DNA of 22,556 bases from CAZTHL01 sp964613585 (GTDB lineage: Bacteria; Pseudomonadota; Alphaproteobacteria; DSM-16000; Inquilinaceae). The notes beneath the pieces were generated by a model. It was not told the origin of the DNA. It ran no database searches and saw only the letters and a list, made by a program, of their open reading frames with translations. The DNA lies in contig CAZTHL010000059.1 of assembly GCA_964613585.1 (NCBI GenBank), forward strand, positions 1 through 22,556, in the 5' to 3' direction. How positions within the stretch are numbered: the first letter of the stretch is position 1; every line of letters begins with the position of its first letter. Made by a program: the position numbers and the translations under genes. Positions 13,423 through 22,556 of the stretch are shown piece after piece.

Positions 13423-15654
13423 TCAACGGCGGACGGCAGGGCCGACGACGGTACGGGCACGCTCCTCGGCCACCGTCCGGAGCAACTCCCGCACGGCCGG
13501 ATCGGCGAAGATCTCCCCGATCGTGCGGCTGAGCCGGATCTGCCAGTTCGGATGCTCGGTGGTCGTGCCGGGCAGGTTCTGCTGCTCGGTTTGAGCCACC
13601 GCGTCCTCGATCTGCACCATCATCAGCCGGCATGGCGTCCCGGCGAGAAAGCGGTGGATCGCCAGCAGCAGGGCCCGCGGCAACGGCGCATGGCTGGTGC
13701 TGGCATCGCTCTCGGGCCGCGCGCCGCCGGGCCACAGCCCGGCATCGATCAGCGCGTCGACCAGCTTGCGGCGGTCGCTGACCCGGTTGGCGGCATCGTC
13801 GTCGCGCATCCGCTCGCTGGGGTAAAGGTCGAGCGAGCGCCGCAGATCTAGGTCGTGGCCGGTCCAGAAGCCGGCCAGGGTCGGCAGGTCGTGGGTGCCG
13901 GCGGTGACCAGCGCGTCCTCCGGATAGGCCTGACGCTGCTTGAACAGGCCGTCGCCGACCCGCTCGAACTGGAAGACGCGGTAGGACAGCATCGCCGCGG
14001 CGCTCATGGCCGGGCGGAAGCCGTCCGGCACGGTGCCGAGGTCCTCGCCGATGACAAGGCACCGCTGGCGCCGGGATTCGAGCGCCAAGACCCGCATCAG
14101 GTCGGCAAGAGGGTACTGGACATAGGTGCCCTCGCTGGCCGGCCGGCCGACCGGGACCCAGAACAGGTGCATTAAACCCATGGCGTGGTCGATGCGGATG
14201 GCGCCGGCGTGCCGCATGTTGGCGCGCAGGGCGGTGATGAACGGCTGGTAGGCGCGCTCCCTCAGGGTCAGCGGGTTGAGCGGGCTCAGCCCCCAGTTCT
14301 GCCCGAGATGATTGAGCAGGTCGGGCGGCGCGCCGATCGACATCTCGCGCACAAGCGCCTTGGGGTCGGCCCAGGCGGCCGCGCTGCCCGGGCCGACGCC
14401 GACCGCCAGGTCACGGTACAGCCCGACCCGCATGCCCGCCGCCTCGGCGTGCCGCTCGGCGCGCGCCAGCTGCGCGTCGGCCAGCCACTGAAGGTACTTG
14501 TGGAACTCGACCTCCTCCGCATACTCGACGGCGAAGCCGGCCACCGCCGGCCCGTCCGGGTCGTGAAACTCCTCCGGCCAGGTCCACCAGGCGAGCCGCT
14601 CGGAATCCTCGGCGGCAAAGCGCGCCTGGATCGCGTGGAAGGTGGCGAAGGTGCCGAGGCGCGGCTGATCGATCTCGACAAAGGCGCGGTACGCGCGTGC
14701 GCGATCGCTGTCCGCATCCAGATGGTGCTGCTCGAAATGGCGGTGCAGGACGCGCAGCACCGGCAGGGTCAGGTCGTGCACGGCGGCATAGTCGACCAGG
14801 CCGCTGTCCCGCGCCGCCGCCAGCCTTGCCTGGAACTCCGGCGCGGCGACCATGGCCTGGGCCTCCGCGCACTCGCTGAAGTCGGGCACCGACTCCACGT
14901 CAATGTAGAGGATGTTGAGGAAATTTCGACTGGCCGGCGAGTACGGGCTGTCCTCGAGCGGGGCGGCCGGGAAGAGCGCGTGCAGCGGGTTAAGGCCGAG
15001 GATGTCGGCTCCGGCCGCGGCGGCATGCTCGGCCAGCTCGGCCAGGTCGACATAGTTCCCGAGGCCCCAGTTGCGCGGCGAGCGCAGCGCGTAGAGCTGG
15101 CAGGACACGCCCCACAGGCGCTCGCCCGAGGCCACGTCGTCCGGGCTCCAGCAGCGCCGCGGCGCCACCACGACCGTGGTCTCCAGCGGCGGCTCGACCG
15201 AGCCGGTCACCGCCAGGGTCAGCCGATGGTAGCCCTCGGGCAGGCCGACCGGCAGCTCGAAGACGCGGCGCTCGAAGGCGAGGCCGTCGAGCACTCGGAC
15301 GGCGTCGAGCGGCAGCCCGTCCAGCGGCTGATGACCGCGCTGCTGCACCCCGCCCTCCTCGATCAGCGCCCAGGTTAGCGCCTCGCCCGCCTGGGTGGCC
15401 GGTACGGTCACGGTGAGCCGGCCCGGCTGCGCCTCCGCAGCGATCACCGTGACCGGCTCGGCCAGCCGACGCCAGGGCCGCTCCTCGAGCTCGCGCAGGC
15501 TCGCCTCGCAATCCTCCGGGGTGCCCGCGGGCAGCCCGAGGGACTGCAGGATGGCCACCTTGGTCTCGGGCAAGGTGCCATGGTAGGTGCCCCAGATATC
15601 GTGATAGCCGGACTCGATGCCGGCCAGGCTCGCGAGCCGATCGAGCGCAGTCAT
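13423..15654 (-). CDS. malQ: 4-alpha-glucanotransferase (amylomaltase)
   Basis: The protein has 743 residues, in the range of proteobacterial MalQ with an N-terminal extension, and is cytosolic. It moves alpha-1,4-glucan segments between chains, releasing glucose and rebuilding longer glucans (GH77). The first ~165 residues form the accessory region, and the catalytic barrel starts near LWGVSCQLYALRSPRNWGLG. The nucleophile is Asp489 in RIDHAMGL, the acid/base is Glu537 in GEDLGTVP, and the third acid is Asp589 in GTHDLPTLAGFW. The C-terminus includes LPGTTTEHPNWQIRLS, typical of the family. The start lies 4 nt after the glgX stop with no strong Shine-Dalgarno, so translation is probably coupled. 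It is the last gene of the glucan operon, acting on oligosaccharides released by GlgX. Confidence 0.96.
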   Translation of the reverse strand: MTALDRLASLAGIESGYHDIWGTYHGTLPETKVAILQSLGLPAGTPEDCEASLRELEERPWRRLAEPVTVIAAEAQPGRLTVTVPATQAGEALTWALIEEGGVQQRGHQPLDGLPLDAVRVLDGLAFERRVFELPVGLPEGYHRLTLAVTGSVEPPLETTVVVAPRRCWSPDDVASGERLWGVSCQLYALRSPRNWGLGNYVDLAELAEHAAAAGADILGLNPLHALFPAAPLEDSPYSPASRNFLNILYIDVESVPDFSECAEAQAMVAAPEFQARLAAARDSGLVDYAAVHDLTLPVLRVLHRHFEQHHLDADSDRARAYRAFVEIDQPRLGTFATFHAIQARFAAEDSERLAWWTWPEEFHDPDGPAVAGFAVEYAEEVEFHKYLQWLADAQLARAERHAEAAGMRVGLYRDLAVGVGPGSAAAWADPKALVREMSIGAPPDLLNHLGQNWGLSPLNPLTLRERAYQPFITALRANMRHAGAIRIDHAMGLMHLFWVPVGRPASEGTYVQYPLADLMRVLALESRRQRCLVIGEDLGTVPDGFRPAMSAAAMLSYRVFQFERVGDGLFKQRQAYPEDALVTAGTHDLPTLAGFWTGHDLDLRRSLDLYPSERMRDDDAANRVSDRRKLVDALIDAGLWPGGARPESDASTSHAPLPRALLLAIHRFLAGTPCRLMMVQIEDAVAQTEQQNLPGTTTEHPNWQIRLSRTIGEIFADPAVRELLRTVAEERARTVVGPAVRR

Positions 15655-15658
15655 CGTT

Positions 15659-17803
<2,145 letters not shown>

Positions 17804-17849
17804 GCGCGAGCGGTGAAGGGTCCGGCAACGGACGCGCGGCGCGGCAGCG

Positions 17850-17900
17850 GGCGGGCCCGCCTCCACATCCCTGGAGGCTAGCACCGAAGGCGGGCCCGCC
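17850..17900 (-). promoter_or_regulatory. Strong nested hairpin between glgB and glgX
   Basis: The 12-bp self-complementary sequence GGCGGGCCCGCC occurs at 17850-17861 and again at 17889-17900, so the two can pair. Overlapping the first copy, CCTCCA (17860-17865) and TGGAGG (17872-17877) form a smaller stem. In the minus-strand transcript the structure lies about 45-100 nt before the glgX ATG. It could reduce read-through, protect the glgB 3' end, or mark an mRNA processing point. There is no T-tract. Confidence 0.5.
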
Positions 17901-17945
17901 GCCTTGCTTTAGGTCAGAGGCCGGTGGCGCCGGACGGACCGGCGC

Positions 17946-20180
17946 TCACCCCGGCTCCGGGCGAAAGATCATGGTGGCCAGCGGTGGCAGCGTCAGCCGC
18001 AGCGAGAACGGCCGACCGTGCGCCTCGGCCTGGTCGGCGATGACGCCGCCGACATTGTTGACCCCGCTGCCGGCGTAGCGCTCGTCGTCGGTGTTGAGGA
18101 TCTCGACCCAGCGGCCGCCGAACGGGACGCCGATGCGGTACTCGTGGCGGACCACGGGGGTGAAGTTGCAGACGATCAGCAGCGGCGGCGCCTCACCCTG
18201 CGGCCTGCGCAGGTAGGCGAACACCGAGTTGTCGGAGTCGTTGGCATCGATCCACTCGAAGCCGGTCCCCTCGCTGTCCTGCTCATGCAGCGCCGGGCTC
18301 GAGCGCAGCAGGTGATTGAGATCGCGGATCAGCGTCTGGACGCCCTTGTGCTCCTTGTACTGCGCCAAGTGCCAGTCGAGGCTCGTGTTGTGGTCCCACT
18401 CGCGCCACTGGGCGATCTCGCCGCCCATGAACAGCAGCTTCTTGCCCGGCTGGGTCCACATGAATCCGTAATAGGCGCGCAGGTTGGCGAACTGCTGCCA
18501 GAAGTCGCCGGGCATCTTGCTGACCAGCGACGCCTTGCCGTGCACCACCTCGTCATGGCTCAGCGGCAGGATGAAGTTCTCCGAGAAGGCGTACAGCAGC
18601 CCGAAGGTCATGTCATGGTGATGGTATTTCCGGTGGATCGGCTGCTTGGTCATGTAGGTCAGGGTGTCGTGCATCCAGCCCATGTTCCACTTGAAGCCGA
18701 AGCCGAGGCCGCCGGTGTAGGTCGGCCGCGACACGCCGGCCCAGGCGGTCGACTCCTCGGCGGCGGTGGTGGCGCCGGGGAAGCGGGAGAAGATCTCCTC
18801 GTTCATCCGCTTCAGCAGCTGGATCGCCTCGATGTTCTCGTTGCCGCCGAAGCGGTTGCGCACCCACTGGCCGGCCTTGCGGCTGTAGTCGAGGTACAGC
18901 ATCGAGGCCACGGCATCGACGCGCAGGCCGTCGAGATGGTACTTGTCCATCCAGAACAGCGCGTTGCCGAGAAGGAAGTTGGCCACCTCGGTGCGGCCGT
19001 AGTTGTAGATCAGGGTGTTCCAGTCCATGTGGAAGCCCTGGCGGGGATCCGCGTGCTCGTAGAGATGCGTCCCGTCGAACAGGCCGAGCCCATGGGCGTC
19101 GGACGGGAAGTGCCCGGGCACCCAGTCCACCAGCAGGCCGATGCCGGCCTGGTGGCAGGCGTCGACGAAGTGCTGGAAGTCCTCCGGCGGGCCGAACCGG
19201 CTGGTCGGCGCGAACAGGCCGATCGGCTGGTAGCCCCAGGAGCCGTCGAACGGGAACTCGCTTACCGGCAGCAGCTCGATATGGGTGAAGCCGAGCTCGG
19301 CGACATAGGGCACCAGCTGCTCGGCCAGCTCACGGTAGGTCAGGTAGCGGTGCCCCTCGTCGGGCACCCGGCGCCAGGAGCCGAGATGGACCTCGTAGAT
19401 GCTGATCGGCGCGTGCCGGTCGTTGCGCTCGGCGCGGCGCTCCATCCATTCCTGGTCCTGCCACTCGTGCTTCGGCAGGCCGTGGACCACCGAGGCGGTG
19501 CGCGGCGGCTGCTCGGCGTAGAAGGCGTAGGGGTCGGCCTTGAGCGGCATCAGGTTGCCGTGCGGCCCGCGGATCTCGTATTTGTAGAGCGCCCCCGGGC
19601 CGACCCCGGGCAGGAAGATCTCCCATACGCCGGGACCGTGGCGCAGCCGCATCGGATGCACCCGCCCGTCCCAGTGGTTGAAGTCGCCGACCACCGAGAC
19701 CTTGCGCGCGCTGGGCGCCCACACGGCGAAGGAGGTGCCCGCCACCCCCTCCATGGTGGTCGGATGGGCGCCCAGCCGGTGGTAGTTCTGCAGATGCGTG
19801 CCCTCGGCCAGCAGGTAGATGTCGAGCTCGCCCAGCACCGGCGGAAACCGGTAGGGATCCTCGATCTCGGCGTCCCCTTCATAGCCGTCGATGCGCAGGC
19901 GGTACGGGAAGTGGAACTCGCGCCCCGGCACGGTCCCCTCGAAGAAGCCGTCGGGATGGATCCGCGGCAGCTCGGTCAGCGTCTCGCCCGAGCCGGCGTC
20001 GATCAGGAAGACGCGGAGGGCGCGGGGCTGGAACGTGCGCACCACGAGCTCGGCCTCGCCCTTCGGCCCCTCGACCCGGTGCATGCCGAGGACGGCGAAC
20101 GGGTCGCCGTGATCGGCGCGAACGATGGCGTCCACCTCCGGCCGCGGACTGACCTTGGGTTCCACGACATCGATCGTCAT
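17946..20180 (-). CDS. glgB: 1,4-alpha-glucan branching enzyme
   Basis: The protein has 744 residues, the usual length for a two-module GlgB, and is cytosolic. It cuts alpha-1,4-glucan chains and reattaches them through alpha-1,6 bonds. An N-terminal CBM48-type tandem is visible, with DPFAVLGMHRV near residue 27 and FAVWAPSARKVSVVGDFNHW near 145. The barrel contains YEVHLGSW, Asp422 (nucleophile) in DGLRVDAVASMLYLDYSR, AEEST (acid/base) and LSHDEVVHGK. The ATG at 20180 is preceded by GGAGG five bases away. Another in-frame ATG at 20192 lacks a site. It lies 80 bp downstream of treS-mak, consistent with one operon in which GlgB branches the linear glucan made by GlgE. Confidence 0.97.
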   Translation of the reverse strand: MTIDVVEPKVSPRPEVDAIVRADHGDPFAVLGMHRVEGPKGEAELVVRTFQPRALRVFLIDAGSGETLTELPRIHPDGFFEGTVPGREFHFPYRLRIDGYEGDAEIEDPYRFPPVLGELDIYLLAEGTHLQNYHRLGAHPTTMEGVAGTSFAVWAPSARKVSVVGDFNHWDGRVHPMRLRHGPGVWEIFLPGVGPGALYKYEIRGPHGNLMPLKADPYAFYAEQPPRTASVVHGLPKHEWQDQEWMERRAERNDRHAPISIYEVHLGSWRRVPDEGHRYLTYRELAEQLVPYVAELGFTHIELLPVSEFPFDGSWGYQPIGLFAPTSRFGPPEDFQHFVDACHQAGIGLLVDWVPGHFPSDAHGLGLFDGTHLYEHADPRQGFHMDWNTLIYNYGRTEVANFLLGNALFWMDKYHLDGLRVDAVASMLYLDYSRKAGQWVRNRFGGNENIEAIQLLKRMNEEIFSRFPGATTAAEESTAWAGVSRPTYTGGLGFGFKWNMGWMHDTLTYMTKQPIHRKYHHHDMTFGLLYAFSENFILPLSHDEVVHGKASLVSKMPGDFWQQFANLRAYYGFMWTQPGKKLLFMGGEIAQWREWDHNTSLDWHLAQYKEHKGVQTLIRDLNHLLRSSPALHEQDSEGTGFEWIDANDSDNSVFAYLRRPQGEAPPLLIVCNFTPVVRHEYRIGVPFGGRWVEILNTDDERYAGSGVNNVGGVIADQAEAHGRPFSLRLTLPPLATMIFRPEPG

Positions 20181-20260
20181 CAAAGCCTCCATGTTGGGAC
20201 CCGGCCCGGGCGGGCGATCCGCCGGCGGAACGGCGGACGGGTCGGCGACGGCTGGCCGCG
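20181..20260 (-). other. Short spacer between treS-mak and glgB
   Basis: This 80-bp GC-rich gap has small inverted repeats, for example CCGCC and GGCGG near 20219-20235, and the glgB ribosome site (CCTCC at 20186-20190 on the given strand). I see no promoter or gene. Confidence 0.4.

Positions 20261-22556
<2,296 letters not shown>

Noticed and set aside
14185..15378. Long forward open frame opposite malQ
   Set aside because: Shadow of malQ with biased composition and no domain.

Overview
This is a very GC-rich bacterial window with strong G/C preference at third codon positions. The HWE-family sensor kinase, the IS110-type transposase fragment and the fused TreS-Mak enzyme suggest an alphaproteobacterium, perhaps Rhodospirillales-like. 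That is an inference from gene content, because no rRNA or other marker gene is present.

Region 1 (1-1.8 kb) looks like a patch of past mobility. It holds the 5' part of a frameshifted IS110-family transposase that runs off the left edge, a structured non-coding stretch where an IS110 left end would lie, a possible gene scrap, and a zinc-ribbon SAM-dependent methyltransferase with a softer GC bias than its neighbours.

Region 2 (1.8-12.8 kb) is a set of single genes. They are a giant soluble HWE hybrid histidine kinase (1 PAS, 3 GAF, 4 PAS, kinase, receiver), a four-helix PepSY membrane protein behind a Fur-like box, a class-3-lipase-like hydrolase, and a PAS/degenerate-GGDEF/EAL cyclic-di-GMP protein on the opposite strand. 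All four intergenic gaps from 1.6 to 10.6 kb carry one copy of a ~124-bp palindromic repeat, called R1 here. Two of the gaps also carry a ~72-bp hairpin repeat, called R2. These repeats are the most distinctive unexplained structure in the window.

Region 3 (12.8-22.6 kb) is conserved metabolism on the minus strand. A bacterioferritin lies downstream of an alpha-glucan/trehalose operon that runs treS-mak (5' end outside the window), glgB, glgX, malQ. TreS converts trehalose to maltose and Mak makes maltose-1-phosphate. GlgE, expected upstream but not visible, would polymerise it. GlgB branches the polymer, and GlgX and MalQ debranch and rearrange it. A strong hairpin sits between glgB and glgX, and glgX contains a sharp cluster of A/T-ending codons.

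I see no CRISPR array, tRNA, rRNA, phage module or clearly novel multi-gene system. The best leads are the R1/R2 repeats, the possible IS110 bridge-RNA region, the stacked dyads upstream of the lipase-like gene, and several altered catalytic motifs.
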